Source: Prochilodus magdalenae (Eukaryota; Chordata; Actinopteri; Characiformes; Prochilodontidae). From it: a stretch of 64,000 bases of DNA. A model generated the notes under the pieces. It was not told where the DNA came from. It was given only the letters and a program-made list of their open reading frames with translations, and searched no databases. A program made the position numbers and the translations under genes. The stretch is taken from the NCBI GenBank assembly GCA_024036415.1, contig JAMWET010006607.1, forward strand, positions 1 through 64,000, read 5' to 3'. Every line of letters begins with the position of its first letter. The first letter of the stretch is position 1. This document shows, piece by piece, positions 33,108 through 45,132 of this stretch.

Positions 33108-34060
33108 GCATGGTCAGTGTCATCGCAATGTGCAGTACTCACATAGCAGGACATGCTGTGACTTTTTAGCTGTCTGATGCAATAGAAAAACTAGCACGGC
33201 GCTGGACTCTGATTTAAGGCTTCCCAGATACACAGAGAGGAGTAGTCACAGTGCTCACCTGCTGCTGTGTTTGGAGCCATGAAACCGATTATAGAGCAAG
33301 TTCAAGAAAACTTGGTTCACACTTGGTTCACAAGGGTTAAAACTGTGGGTCTCTCATCACATAGCCATGGACAGGGGAATGTTAATACTGCATTAATGGA
33401 GGTTGCTGAGCCACTGATTGTTAAAAAGTCATTTCATAGCTTTTTATTACTGTTATTTTCACCCCAATCAGTTTATAATACCTATTTTTTTAAATGGCAC
33501 TGTCTGGGTCATCTGGGGAAAGTAAGTGTAAAGCAGAAAGTCTTTTTTTGAAGGTATAATCTTAATAAATCAGTTCTTTACAATATGTCAACCTGCAATA
33601 GAATCATGGCTCAAGAACCACCATGATATTGTATCGTCAGGCCTGTACCAATTCCCATCCCTCTTATATAGTGTTAATTCCTAATGCCTCAGGCTTAGCT
33701 GACCTAAGGTTAAGGAGAACAAAATGCAAATCGTACAAGCTAATATTGGCCTGACTGTCCAAGTCAGAATCGGACATGTACAGATAGACCAACTCACATT
33801 CCAAGCACTTTCTAAAGCACCACAAATGATACCACAACAAACATGAGTGACAGAAGGCAAAAGGACATTTCTGGATGAAGGATGCGGTGCCTCTCACGTG
33901 TGGTGCTTCATAAAGGGAGTGTTCACTGTTGTAAATGTAGACTGGGCTAACATGAAGGTGAACAAGACTATAAATGTACTAGTCTTTTCACCCATGTAAA
34001 CATCTAAGCTCTGAAACTGACATGTTGTCATGCATCTTATTTATTGCAGTTTTTACTTTA
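33108..34060. other. intronic sequence, no gene seen
   Basis: Contains the second copy of a short dispersed repeat (GTGGGTCTCTCATCACATAG, 33340-33415). Otherwise unremarkable. Confidence 0.35.
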
Positions 34061-34062
34061 AT

Positions 34063-34247
34063 GCATCAATTTTCACTTTTATGCATCATTTGAACACAGC
34101 AGGTGCTGTTTATAATTTCATGGTGATCAGACCAACAGAATGACCCAAAATCACTTTGATAAAAGTCTTGACTTACTTTAAAGTTCAATTCGGTTTTTGA
34201 ACTCTCCTGTAAAGCCAGTTTGGAGATGCTTGTTATTCTTTGGACGT
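34063..34247 (-). mobile_element. MITE family M, copy 3 (degraded)
   Basis: Keeps CACTTTTATGCATCATTTGA, ACCAACAGAATGACCCAAAA and CTCTCCTGTAAAG in the family order, ending TTGGAGATGCTTGTTATTCTTTGGAC (split here as TTGGAGATGC, TTGTTATTCTTTGGAC). The terminal ATATCGTCGCTGTCC on the left is gone. Confidence 0.6.
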
Positions 34248-34249
34248 CT

Positions 34250-35645
34250 TTGAATGATCAACTTTGCTTAAAATCTTTTCACTCTAGTTTTACAGACATT
34301 TGACAGAACAGCCTGTGGCTCAGGTACTATGAGCTAATCAGGCAGATCTTTCTGCATTGGCCCCATCCAGAAAAGGCTGCTACACTGCTGTAAAAATGAT
34401 AAATTAGGCTAATTAAACACTCCTCTTCCGCCCTCTTGGTACATTCATTCACTGGCCCTGCTGGCATTTCCATTCACTCCCACTCAGTCCAAAATGTGTT
34501 TAAATGTGAAGAAGGCAGGAAAGGTTCAACACAGTGCTATATCTCGATTCAGTAGGCAGAACGCTGCACTCGCTTAGCCTTCCTGCAGCACTTTTTATAC
34601 TTAAGCTCCTCAAGCAACTATGTGCAGTCAGCAAGAAAGAAATTCATATTTATTTATTAAAACCATTTCACTTGATTTTTTTCCACTTTCTGTCCCTTTT
34701 GGGTCCAATTAACAATGACATGACACTTGGCTTTCCACCATGAAGCCATTTAACTTCCTAAGAGAAGGGAGCACGCGCTTCAAACTTTCCAAAACTTTTG
34801 TTGTCAAACTTCGTCTGCCGGCTACAGCAAGTAAGTGCTTTCCATCTGCGTGCTACAGGTCACCAGCTAAACCTGGATGATGAGATTCGTGTCATGTGCT
34901 ACTTTCTGACGGTATATTTAGGCCTGTGTGGGTGGACTGTAATTGCAGACCACCGCATGTGAAATCAGAGAATTTAAGCACTTTGTTGCCTTTCTGATTG
35001 GCAGCTCTGACCTCACACTGAAGAGCGGCAGGTTACCGTGGCAACTAGACACAGCTGCTGGCGTAGGGGAACGTGATGAACGGTGAAGCAGGTTTCTCTC
35101 CGTGCTGCAATTTACCTCCCCCGTTTTATCTCTCGCCGAGAGCTTTGATTGAGGTAAAATATTCCAGTGCCCTATAATTAAACATTTGCTGAAATCAGTT
35201 GATTACACTCATATTAGGCTTGATGCGAGAGTTAGCTCACAAACTGATTAAGTAAGTTTGAGGAGATATTGCTCAAACTTTCAGTCCAGATGAAACTTTA
35301 GCTTGGTGGTAATTGTGTATCCATAAACACATGCTGATTTATTATAGCTGCAGCCGTAATCTCTCCTTATCGGCTTTAGTTTCAGAGGCATGTGAGAACC
35401 TCTACACAGCCACCATTTACTTTCACTCTTAAACCCTCTCAAATCTAAAGAGCGCTTGCATGCCTTAATAAACTCTGCCATGATTAAAAAGCCTGTGGTC
35501 CTCTAGGTTATAGGCAACACTTAATTTGGAGAGGCTCTTTGTAGGTGATTTATTGCTCCTGAGAATCAGTAACACATCAACAACCTATCAGCTCAGTGGC
35601 AGTCGTGAGGCATCTGAATCCACTGATGTAAATATCTTGTTGATG
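34250..35645. other. single-copy sequence, candidate conserved element
   Basis: From 34900 to 35250 the sequence is repeat-free. It holds an X-box, several TAATTA/CTGATTGG-like sites and TTTGATTGAGGTAAAATATT. No coding exon is seen. Confidence 0.3.
35032..35045. promoter_or_regulatory. RFX-type X-box (one mismatch)
   Basis: GTTACCGTGGCAAC is a symmetric X-box with GT in place of the central AT. It lies in a repeat-free block. Confidence 0.4.
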
Positions 35646-35649
35646 CATT

Positions 35650-36165
35650 ACTTACATTGAGTAGAACTCCAACCTCAAGCCAAACCTAATCCTAACTTGA
35701 ACTGTGTCCTTGATCCTAACTCTAACATCAAACTGAAACCTAACCATAAGATAACCCCAAGGCCTAATCCAAATCTTAACCTTGGACCTCACCCTAATCT
35801 AAATCCAAGGCCTAATCCTAACACTAAACTAAACCCATAACCTAATCTTAACCCCAAAAACCTAATCCTAATCTTGGTCCTAATCGTAACTCTAAAATCA
35901 AACCAAACCCCAATCCTAACTCTATCCCTGGCCTTGATTATAAACTTAACTTTAACCTAGACCTAAACCACAATCCTAAACCTAGCCATGGCCCTAACCC
36001 TAAACCCTAATCTGAACTCTTAACCTGGACCTAGATCCTAATCTCAACCCTCGATATGGCCCTAATTTTAACCTTAATCCAGAACATAATCCTAACCCTC
36101 ACCTTTGCCCAAATCCTAACCATAACCCTAACCTCAGCCTAAAATCTAATCCTGATCCTTGCTGA
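35650..36165. repeat. degenerate CCTAA telomere-like array
   Basis: About 500 bp built of diverged CCTAAY/CCTAAC hexamers with many substitutions and length changes. Short perfect stretches survive (CCCTAACCCTAAACCCTAAT near 35993, CATAACCCTAACC near 36121). It reads as an old interstitial telomere-like or hexanucleotide repeat array. Confidence 0.8.
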
Positions 36166-36360
36166 AGATGTTGAGTATGTATTATACCACTTACATGTTA
36201 CACTCTACACAACGTGACTGGATTTATACAGTAATCACAAGTCTGCTGATAATCTGTTGATAATCTCCTACATGTATTCAGATGCTTCTTTGTTGCTACA
36301 CCATTGAGCTTCTATTTCATCTAAAAAGGACCGCTCCAAATCAAGTATCGCCCATCTCTC

Positions 36361-36630
36361 TGACTTAAAAAAGACGTGTCAGAGCCCGCTGTCAAGGAGT
36401 ACACGCTGTACGTCAAGGAGGTGATGAGGCCGGAGTACACAGACTGGACAGGTTGGATAGACATTCAACTGTCCAGACAAATAACTGACAAGCGGAATGG
36501 ACTAAAGCTAGATTCTCCCACTAGTCTTAGACAGGTGTGGCACGCCAACCACACGTTTTTGCGCTCCTTTTTTCTCACACTGGCCATACTGATGATCATC
36601 TGCTTCATAACACTGAGCACTGTAGAGTAA
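36361..36630 (+). other. unidentified short ORF with a C-terminal hydrophobic segment
   Basis: After a stop at 36361 the frame stays open for 89 codons to TAA at 36628-36630: LKKDVSEPAVKEYTLYVKEV, then MRPEYTDWTGWIDIQL. Its end is a hydrophobic, membrane-like stretch (FFLTLAILMIICFITL). There is no ATG near the left end; the first in-frame ATG is at about residue 21. The first ~25 codons have G/C-rich third positions unlike the flanking DNA. An ATTAAA lies just after the stop. I do not recognise it. It may be an exon, a decayed gene fragment or chance. Confidence 0.2.
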
Positions 36631-36840
36631 TGGTGGAGAATTAAAGTCAGCTCTCAAAAAACATTTTGAATCAAATGTAGCTCCTAGTGGTTACTGATGT
36701 AAAGTCTTGGGGCAAGAAGCCCCCCACCTGATACAACAAGCTCCCCTGGTAAGTGAACTTTCAGAGAACTACTGCAGTCAGTAGAACATTCCATTAGGGG
36801 GTTACATTTTCCCAACTTTTTCCAAAAACCCAAGACAATG

Positions 36841-37000
36841 CTTACTCTCCAGAGAAAAACATGCATCTCTTATTTTTGTCCATTTTTACTTTTATGCAGC
36901 TTTTAATAACAGCAGCTGTTGTTTACACTGAGTGGGGATCTTGGCTTCTTCTGTAACGCTGCCATCTTGGAGATACTTGTTTTTCTCTGGACAGTGATAT
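36841..37000 (-). mobile_element. MITE family M, copy 4 (internally deleted)
   Basis: GAAAAACATGCATCTC at the left and GGAGATACTTGTTTTTCTCT at the right frame a shortened interior that still holds CACTTTTATGC-like and GTTTACACTGAGTG blocks. About 95 bp are missing. Confidence 0.7.
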
Positions 37001-37004
37001 GAAT

Positions 37005-37720
37005 ATGGAACAGAACTTTAGAGGAGTGCAGTAGAGTACCTTGTTTCACCTTTAACAAATAATCAACACTGGTACATGCCAACAAGTAAATGCAACATGA
37101 GTGTATAAACAAAAATACACACATGAAAAGCTTGACATATGGGGACTTGACATTGTGGAGAAGTTTGGTAGGCAATGCTTGAATTGAGGCCATTATTATA
37201 ATGGTTTTCCAGTTTTTTGCAGATGAACTGGGGTGGCCTAAAGAAGGTTCTAACCTAAACCTTATCAGGACCTTTGGAATAAACCAGAACACCAACTGCA
37301 AGGTGGGCCTTACTACCACATCAGCGCCCAATACCACTAATGTGATTGTGGTTGAACGGATGAATTTTCAGTCATGTTCCAGAGTCTAGCGTAAAGCCTT
37401 CCGAGAAGAGTCAGGGCTTCTACTGTAACAAAAGGCGGTCAACTCTATACTAATGTCCAGTCGGAGATGCTCACTTTATTTGATTATGATTGAATTGTAT
37501 TTGATTACATATTTTTGGGCATGTAGTGAAGCAAAGCTGAACTCTTTTGGCGTCATGGGTGCAGAATACAGAAATTATAGTATTGTCCTTCTGAAATTTG
37601 CTGCCAGTTTATGACAGTTTTTGAATACAGTTGGTCTGTTACAAAGCCTAGTGATGTGGCTTGACCTCCAACCAGGACGAAGAAGATAATATTAATACGC
37701 TCATGATCATCAAAGTAATA
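37005..37720. other. intronic sequence with a transposase-like trace
   Basis: No gene is called. The plus-strand phrase around 37215-37290 (DELGWPKEGSNLN) vaguely recalls a transposase C-terminal region but is too weak to assign. Confidence 0.25.
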
Positions 37721-38319
37721 GTTGAACCAAGAAGGAAGTGTTAGATTTCAATGCTATTGGGAAAGAAGATAAAGGTCACCATGAACAATAAACGAGGATA
37801 CATTTAGACTGATCTGGGCAATATTTATTGAACTACACCTACAGAAGTAGTGTCTCTCTCAGTATAGCAGCATTTTTGGGTAGGGGTGGAGGTGAAGTGC
37901 CACCAGGCCTTCTGGACATGTGACACGTGACAAACCATTTATCTTGGTCCTGAGCATGGCGCCTCCATACACAGATAAAAGAGGGACTCATAATTTAAGA
38001 GTCACTCTGTGAATGTCTGACACCACGGCGGTCTTTGGCAACACTTACGTGGTGTTAAGGGCAGTCATCACAGCGGTCTGCGCACATGTAGTTGTGCAGC
38101 TGTCAGCCAAAGGTGTTGGCACTAACAGGATGACTCATGGAGGGCATCACTGCTCGCTGAATGTCAAAAATCGTGGCTGGTGGCAGGTTCAGCGATAAGG
38201 CCTGTCTGTGCCTACACCACATGTGGCCAAGCATAAATCTTAAATCATTTGCATGTCTCACGACTTAAAATCTACCCACCAGGTTTCATTCCTGTTGGCT
38301 GAATCCTTCTGGGTGCAAC
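37721..38319 (-). pseudogene. family B Tc1-like element, copy 3 (both ends present)
   Basis: GTTGAACCAAGAAGGAAG at the left and TCCTTCTGGGTGCAAC at the right are inverted. Length is 599 bp. The minus strand holds decayed transposase traces near CATGGCGCCTCCATAC and the internal TGTTAGTGCCAACACC block. No intact frame is left. Confidence 0.7.
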
Positions 38320-38324
38320 TATTT

Positions 38325-39080
38325 GTGCACCAATGTTTTTATTTATGTAATTTTAGTATGTCCAGTGTTGGCTCCCTGTTCAGCTTCCTGGTGCATTTGT
38401 ACTTATTCTATGAAACGTTTTTGTTGGGGTTTCAGGGCACGGATGGCAAGATGCCCTTGTAATTAAAGCTGGCACAAAGAGAGATACAAATAGCCGACAT
38501 CCGCATGAGCTTGTAAAGGGAATGTAGTGATGTATACTATGGCTGAGGTCAGAGTTGAAAACGGAGATAGTGTACGCAAATACAGAAGATGGGGTTTTTG
38601 TGTTTGTGTTCCCGAGTGAGCCAGCAAGCGTATACTACAGAGAAATAAAGCACTGCAGTAGAGAATTAGGCCACATGACTCACCAGCCTACAGCCTCGCG
38701 CTGTGTTCTGTATGGCTGGACAGAAATAAAGTATAACCTTCCTCACATCATCATACGCTTAGCTCTCACCAACCTCCAATCTCCACTTCTGACCTCCAAA
38801 CACCAGCAGGGCTGAGTGCAGTGGAGCTTGCCCAACCGTCCACTGTTTGCTCATTTCATTGCATTTTGGAACTTTAGTTGAAAAGGTCAAGTGCTTCGCT
38901 AGCCCATGCCACTTTTTTCAAAGCACAACCTTCTGCAAAAACAGCCGTAACCCTCGTCTACTCATCAACTCATCTATCCATCTTGCTATCTATCTGCCAG
39001 CGAATGTGTTTAAGGTTGTTTGGACCTGTTCCTAATGTTCAGTCCTGCTGCCGAGGTATATGTCAGATCAGTGTCTAGGG
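38325..39080. other. intronic sequence, no gene seen
   Basis: No gene or repeat family is recognised between transposon copies. Confidence 0.35.
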
Positions 39081-39082
39081 TA

Positions 39083-40564
39083 CAGTGATGCTTGAACGTT
39101 TGTTTAACCCTTTATTATTTTGTAAATGACGACAAATGTAACCCAAAATATGATTCGGATATTCATATAACTCATAACAATAAATACAGGGAGCCCAATA
39201 AAACTAACGACACAAACAATTATACAGTTATTAATTTAGCCTGCTTATTAAACAAATTACTCCAACTTTAAATGTCTTGGTGGGCAAAGCTATGTGAACC
39301 TCGAAAATCATCAGTTTGGAAAAGCGGATAAATAGAGTTAGTAGCTTTAATCAAGTTGAATTCGACCATGGGTGAGGGTGGGTGACCCTTCACTATTTAA
39401 AAAACATCAACCTGAGTCTTTACCATCCAAGTCTGGTCTTTACTGCACAAATGCATTAGTGCACACCATGTCTTAGTCAAACGACATTACTGAGGACCTC
39501 CTAGTTATCCAAGACTAATTCTTACTACTGATCCACTATCAGGATCGAATGGAGTGTTCTAATGGAGGAAATTCAGCACCAGTGGTACCCTTCCAAGGAG
39601 TGGTCATCAAACAAACAAGAGTATGGTATAGACATATCGTCGCTGTCCAATGAAAAACATGTATCTCCATTTTTGCCAATTTTTACTTTTATGCCTCATT
39701 TGATCACATGACCTGCTTTTTACACTGTGTGTGAGTTTCATGATGAATGGACCAACAGAAATGGCCCAAAGATCGCTTGGGAAAAGTGTGGTTCCATTAA
39801 CTTACATTAGAATTAAACTAGGTTTTGACCTCTCCTGTAAAGTTGCTATTTTGGAGATACTTGTTTTTCTTTGGACAGCGACGATATGGTATATGGTTAA
39901 CAAAGAGTATGGTATAGAATATTCTGGGAGATCACCAAGAATGCCAGGTAACATCTAAGGATCTGTATGCCTTATTTCCACTGGTTAATTTCAGTGTTCC
40001 TGAGTGTTCACAATTATACAAACACTGAACAAGAACAGGAGTAAGTATGGAATTACGGCATAAGGAAAACAAAAACTTCTCTCCAAGAAGAAAATGTCTG
40101 CTGTTTAAAGGTCATGCATAAGAAACACCCCTAGAAACACCAGTTAGTCTACAAATAATGCTTAAAGAAGACGTAATGTTGCCTTCTGGAAAGGTTGTGT
40201 CAAAGGCAGCACCATAACCCAATAGAAATGTTGGGTCAGAACCTAACGTGTTGAGTTTATGCAAGAAAGCCCACCAATGTAACACACTTGAAGTAGTCCT
40301 GTAAGAAAAAATGGGCCTTCAAGTCAATCAACAGTTACAGGAATCATTTAGTTGAAGTTAGTGCTCAAGAGTGGTCACGCAGTTACTGAATGCAGAGGTT
40401 TGAATACTTTTGCCTACAAAGACATTAACTGTTAGAATAGTAAATGAAAAGCTGTTTACCATTTGTTTAATTGGGTTCTCTTAAACACTTACTACAAATT
40501 TAAGTCATATGTGTTTAGAAAGTCACTAAATGTTAAAGGGTTCACGAACTTTGATGCGGCACTG
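39083..40564. mobile_element. Tc1/mariner-like element with nested MITE
   Basis: The left end CAGTGATGCTTGAACGTTTG and the right end GGTTCACGAACTTTGATGCG + GCACTG are diverged inverted repeats. They are flanked by TA at 39081-39082 and 40565-40566. Without the nested MITE (39634-39887) it is about 1.23 kb, close to the size of a full Tc1-like element. The interior has no intact transposase frame. Confidence 0.7.
39634..39887 (-). mobile_element. MITE family M, copy 5 (nested)
   Basis: 254 bp, with the cleanest terminal repeats in the window (ATATCGTCGCTGTCCAATG and GGACAGCGACGATAT). It is inserted into the Tc1-like element, with GAGTATGGTATAG-like sequence on both sides. Confidence 0.92.
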
Positions 40565-40566
40565 TA

Positions 40567-42300
40567 GTCTTATTAAAGTGCTTTTCTAGATGATTCTCTA
40601 TAGGAGACTAGCAATACCATGGTATACACTTTCCAACACGTACCTGAGTATTCTTCTCAATATCACATCTAAAAACATTTCACATTTAACCATGACTATA
40701 AAAAGTACATTACTGCAGTCCAAAACACATCCAGCAGGCAGCAGCTTTGCTGATGAAAACTGTTGTAGTTTACACTCAGTAATGAATCAACTAATGAACC
40801 GATACTACTTATTTATGGTTATAATGTGCAAAAAAAATATTACTGACATAAAACACAGCATAAAATGTATTAAACAAACAATCAAGACAGAAAACTATAT
40901 TTTGAGGATATTTTACACTCTGTAACTGTAAAAAGCACAGTCAATAGCTAGCTAGCTGTCTGTCTTACATCATCCAGATTTGTTCTGTTGCAAATGATAG
41001 GCTAGACCTCTTCCTCCTCTTTGACCAGCAATATGGCTACGCATATAGTTACATCAACAAAGTAGCATCCGTCCCAATTTCAAGCCTTTCCTGCTAACAG
41101 TTGACTGAGAAACAGATCTGAGCAAAGACCATGTAAGCCCCTTTGATTTTCATCACTTCACCTTTATCGTTTTGGTGCTAGCGCACAGCTTCGTATTCAC
41201 ACAGCTGTGAGGAGCTGCCGGATTGGGTTTGTGTGCGACAGACATACACAAACAATCATTCAGAGAGAGAGAGCACACACACCATCACCTGGTCTCAGAC
41301 AGAGCCTCAGAGGTGATGAATGAGGCCCTTCATCTTAACTCAGCTAGAATTTGCAAGGTAAAACATAGATGAGCCCTCACACCCCAGTCACCTTCTCTTC
41401 CAGGGGTTTTCATCTTAGCGGAGAGATGCAAAGACCAACAAGCACATGTAAGTTAATAATCACTGGATAAACAAAGACCTTTTCTGAAAACAGGCATTAC
41501 ATACCACCAAATAACTTTTTTTATTGACATGACAAATTTCAATGGCAACTCGTGCTTACTTTACAATTCTCTTATTCATGGTGTTTACAATATGTACATA
41601 CCAATAGACTTTTTACCTTAGTCATCCTTTCTTAGTACCTGGTTATAATATTACGACTCACATTGGACATCTGTGTCCATTCAGAATTTTATTCCATGTA
41701 CTTTCGTGATACTTTTATGTTGCAACAGGAGAAACGTCTTGTACACTTAGTTCTTAGTGGAAAAGCTCACTGTCCGTCTCTCTGTCCTCTTAATCCTCTT
41801 CTCTCTCTCTCTTTCTCTTGCTACTTTTTCCTCTTCTGATCAAGTATTTTTCAAAGAATTTCTCAACTGTTGTAGTTTAGGCCTGCATCGATGCAAAACT
41901 GTGTAGTGGGCAGCTCTGTCTTCTCAGTAAAACTGTACTTGAGGGCTTTCAAAAGTAATGTTTCAGCGTCTCCCGCTGGTGCACAAGAACTTCATCTCCC
42001 CCCCTCCGCTTCTACCCCTTTCTTCTCTGTAGATACCCCACCACCAGATACAGTATGATGTATTATAAAGTCCTGGAGAGTCCTCCAAAATCCCAAAAAC
42101 TTTTAGACAAAGTTGATGTGCTCTTCTCGCTCTCTCTCTAAACCTGACCGGGGCTTTTGACATAGCAGGAGCGACTCTTCAAGGTAAAAACCGGGGAGAA
42201 AAAGGGCTCCGTTCTGAAAAGAAACACACTAAAACCACCCTTTCAATGGAAGACCCCCAACCTGCGCCTCTCCTGAACGGCAGCCTAGGCTGGCGCTTCA
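40567..42300. other. intronic or upstream single-copy sequence
   Basis: No repeat family or exon is recognised. A pyrimidine-rich stretch at 41790-41835 and a minus-strand open frame at 41963-42163 are unsupported. Confidence 0.3.
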
Positions 42301-42377
42301 GCCAGAAGTCCGCAGAGTTAGAAGGGGATCAAAGTTAGCGAAACTACAGCTGAGCTGGCTCTTTGAACATGTCAAAA

Positions 42378-42535
42378 TGAGCGCGCGGGTCTCCCATGGG
42401 CACGTCCACGCCACAGGAAATTCGCGAGCAGAGTAGAGATGGGCTGAGGTGCTTTTATCTGGCAGGCCCGCCTCGCTGCGAGCCGGCTGCAGGCTGAGCA
42501 CGTCCGACATACACAGCAGCGGCAGCGCTGCACAC
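42378..42535 (-). promoter_or_regulatory. CpG-dense promoter-like patch
   Basis: About 15 CpGs in about 155 bp (GAGCGCGCGGG, TTCGCGAGC, CCGCCTCGCTGCGAGCCGG, CACGTCCG), in a window where CpG is otherwise scarce. On the minus strand GCCAGATAAAAGC (42463-42451) could act as a TATA-like box about 30 bp before a start near 42425. Orientation and activity are inferred. It could be a first exon or internal promoter of fam184a, or of an unrecognised gene. Confidence 0.35.
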
Positions 42536-42949
42536 TCCAGCCTCCAGCCCAGTTCCACAGCCTGCAGCTAACTATCTGCCAAGAATACAGCTATTAAAAT
42601 CACCATGCTTTATGAATACGGTAATGAACCACACTTCTTAAGAATAACTGGGACCCAAATCGATTCATGCTTCTCCTCTATTTTTTGTGTTGCTGTGAGG
42701 ATTACAGTAAGCATTACAAACAAACATGATATACTTCCACTGGTTTTCATCTTTGTGTGTAATAAGGCCCGCCCACAAACAGGCTGGAAGTGCATGTGTT
42801 TAAAAATAACTGGTCATTCATGTTTTATCAGGGTGTTTTTTTTCCTTCCCTGCTATGGGAAACTGCAGAGAAAGAAAGTGGCATTTTAACACTGCATATG
42901 TATGTGTACGTGTATATACACACAATATAATGTGTATATACAATACATA

Positions 42950-43305
42950 AGCTCACTGGAAATAAGGTGGTAGTAACTTCACGCTCCTGTAGATGGCGTA
43001 GCACGAGGATGATGGGGCTATAAATACCTGCGGGGTGTGAGGGACGGGATTGAGAAGAGGTGGTGCAGTGCAGTGAAGGTCTTATTCCATGTGTGGGAAA
43101 GGGCTTCAAGGCAGATGTTGATGATTGGCTAAATGAGTGACTGCATGTGGGTGTGACCAAAGACCATAGTGTGAAGGAAGTAGCTGAATCTGCAGGCATA
43201 TGGAAGCATACGGGTCTACCAGCAGTAGCTAAAATCCCAATTCTCCTCCCCCAGGGATGGCATCCACCAAATCTGGCCCAGCTGCACAATTCCCTAGCAA
43301 GTTCT
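42950..43305 (+). pseudogene. family G Tc1-like remnant, copy 3
   Basis: Starts AGCTCACTGG after TA at 42948-42949. It carries GGATGATGGGGCTATAAATA, then a helix-turn-helix trace (DHSVKEVAESAGIWK) and a GTCTACCAGCAGTAGC piece that introduces a stop. The right half and right terminal repeat are missing after about 43305. Confidence 0.75.
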
Positions 43306-43970
43306 ACAGTCAAATGTATAACTGTATGTCTCAAATCAATATTAGAAAACTTAGAGTGCTATTTCACCAGCTCTTATCAGTTTCATTTATGTTTAATATA
43401 TAGAGCCTTATCAGTGGAACTGTATTCTAAATCTAAACAATGATGTTCTGAAAATAACGTCTTTCAGAATTACACTTCTCTCTGTCTGGTAATAATTCAG
43501 AAATTCAGACAATGTCCTTTTGTAGGCATCCTGAATATAAATAAGGTCAAATAAGAGATTATACTCTGTATAACAATGTGGGGAGAACAGGCTTTGAAAC
43601 CACAGAGAGCGAATGACTAAGCCTTTTAACGCTACCCTTAGGGTGTTACCAACCTTGGCCTGAAAATCCTATAAAACTCAGGTCTTATGTCAATGTGTGG
43701 GCGAATAAGTCCCTCCAAAAGACACAGGGACAAAAAGTCATTCAAAGGTGCCATAAGATGGAAAACTGAATTTACACTGTCAGGACTGAATAAGGAGAGT
43801 TCAGTACATAGAACGGACATACCATTTACCTCAAACACTTCAAATACACATCCTGCATTTACAGCAAAGGACAGCACAATAGACTAATTCTGACCTAAAT
43901 ACAGGCCTAAACTGTAACAGTCCTAACTTATTTACTATGTACTCCCCAAAAATGTACAACAGAGCAGCAG
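43306..43970. other. intronic sequence, no gene seen
   Basis: No gene or repeat family is recognised between transposon copies. Confidence 0.35.
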
Positions 43971-43971
43971 C

Positions 43972-44225
43972 ATATTGTCGTTGTCCAAAGAAAAACATGT
44001 ATCTCCAAAATGGCAACTTTACAGGAGAGGCCAAAAACCTCATTCAATTGTAATGCAAGTCAATGGAACCAGACGTCTTTCCAAAGACTTTTGGGCCAAT
44101 TCTGTTGGTCTATTCAACATGCAGTTCTCACAGGGTTTAACGGCAGCGGTTGTGATTAAATGATGTACAAAAGTCAAAATGAACAAAAATGGAGATACAT
44201 GTTTTTCATCTGACAGCGACGATAT
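43972..44225 (+). mobile_element. MITE family M, copy 6
   Basis: 254 bp in the same orientation as copy 1. The left end is ATATTGTCGTTGTCC and the right end is GACAGCGACGATAT. Internal GGCAACTTTACAGGAGAGGC is intact. Confidence 0.9.
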
Positions 44226-44356
44226 GCAGAAATCCACTATTCCAGGCTGTGAAGCGAATGTCGGCACTATTCACACCCTTCAACGTTACGTGATGGTTCA
44301 TCTTTGAACAAGGCTGAAGTTGCTTCCTATGCATCAGCTTCTTAATCAAATGTTCC

Positions 44357-44423
44357 ATTCCACCTTAAATGCTACAGCTTATTCAGTGCCAGAATGTGAC
44401 TGTGGCAGCATTTAAGGTGGAAC
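44357..44423. repeat. hairpin-forming inverted repeat
   Basis: CCACCTTAAATGCT and AGCATTTAAGGTGG face each other across a ~30-bp loop, with further pairing outside (CTGT/ACAG). It resembles a short foldback element. Confidence 0.6.
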
Positions 44424-44895
44424 AGAAAATTCACAAAACAAGCTGGAAAATAGGAGGCACCACTTCAGTTCCCATATCTTGGATGACTATAATTTAAAGT
44501 AGTCAGTTCACTTTGCACATTTAATTCTGAACAGTTTCTCAAACCTTGAAGAATATCGAGCAGCTCCGCTATTTGTTTAACACTGAGGAGACTAAAGAGA
44601 GAAGAACAGCTCCACCTTTATTAGCAACACCACCCCAACGTTTGTTCAGTGTTTGTCAGTTGAAGCAGATCATCTAAAACTCAGAGTTTCATAGTGAGGA
44701 ACTTTGGTTTACTGTGTGCTGATGTCCAGATGGAAAGCAAGCAGCTAGTATAGGTAATGTTAGCATAGCTAACTCAGTAGCACGAGGAGCAAGCTTATTT
44801 ACACAGAGGGTCATTTGATTTTCCTGACTGTGTCTAATCAACCGTGATCATTATGGAGTCTCATTGTAAACCAGTCAATCACACCAGAGGGCATC
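44424..44895. other. intronic sequence, no gene seen
   Basis: Nothing recognised. Confidence 0.35.
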
Positions 44896-45132
44896 ACAGT
44901 ATACACCATATACACACCGACTCCACATATACACAATACATACAGACACTGTACAATATACACTCTACACAGTATACACTACATACACAACCACTCCACA
45001 TATACACAACACATACACACACTGTACAATATACACTCTACACAGTATACACCATATACACAACTACTCCACATATACACAATACATACACACACTGTAC
45101 AATATACACTCTACATGGTATACACAGTACAC
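44896..45132. repeat. 73-bp tandem repeat, about 3.2 units
   Basis: ACTCCACATATACACAA recurs at 44920, 44993 and 45066, an exact 73-bp spacing. Units are CA/TA-rich. Confidence 0.9.

Noticed and set aside
42298..42558. 86-codon minus-strand frame in the CpG patch as fam184a first exon
   Set aside because: The peptide (MELGWRLECAALPLLCMSDV) does not resemble the family's N-terminus, and no KKIAQLTK-type ending or donor follows.
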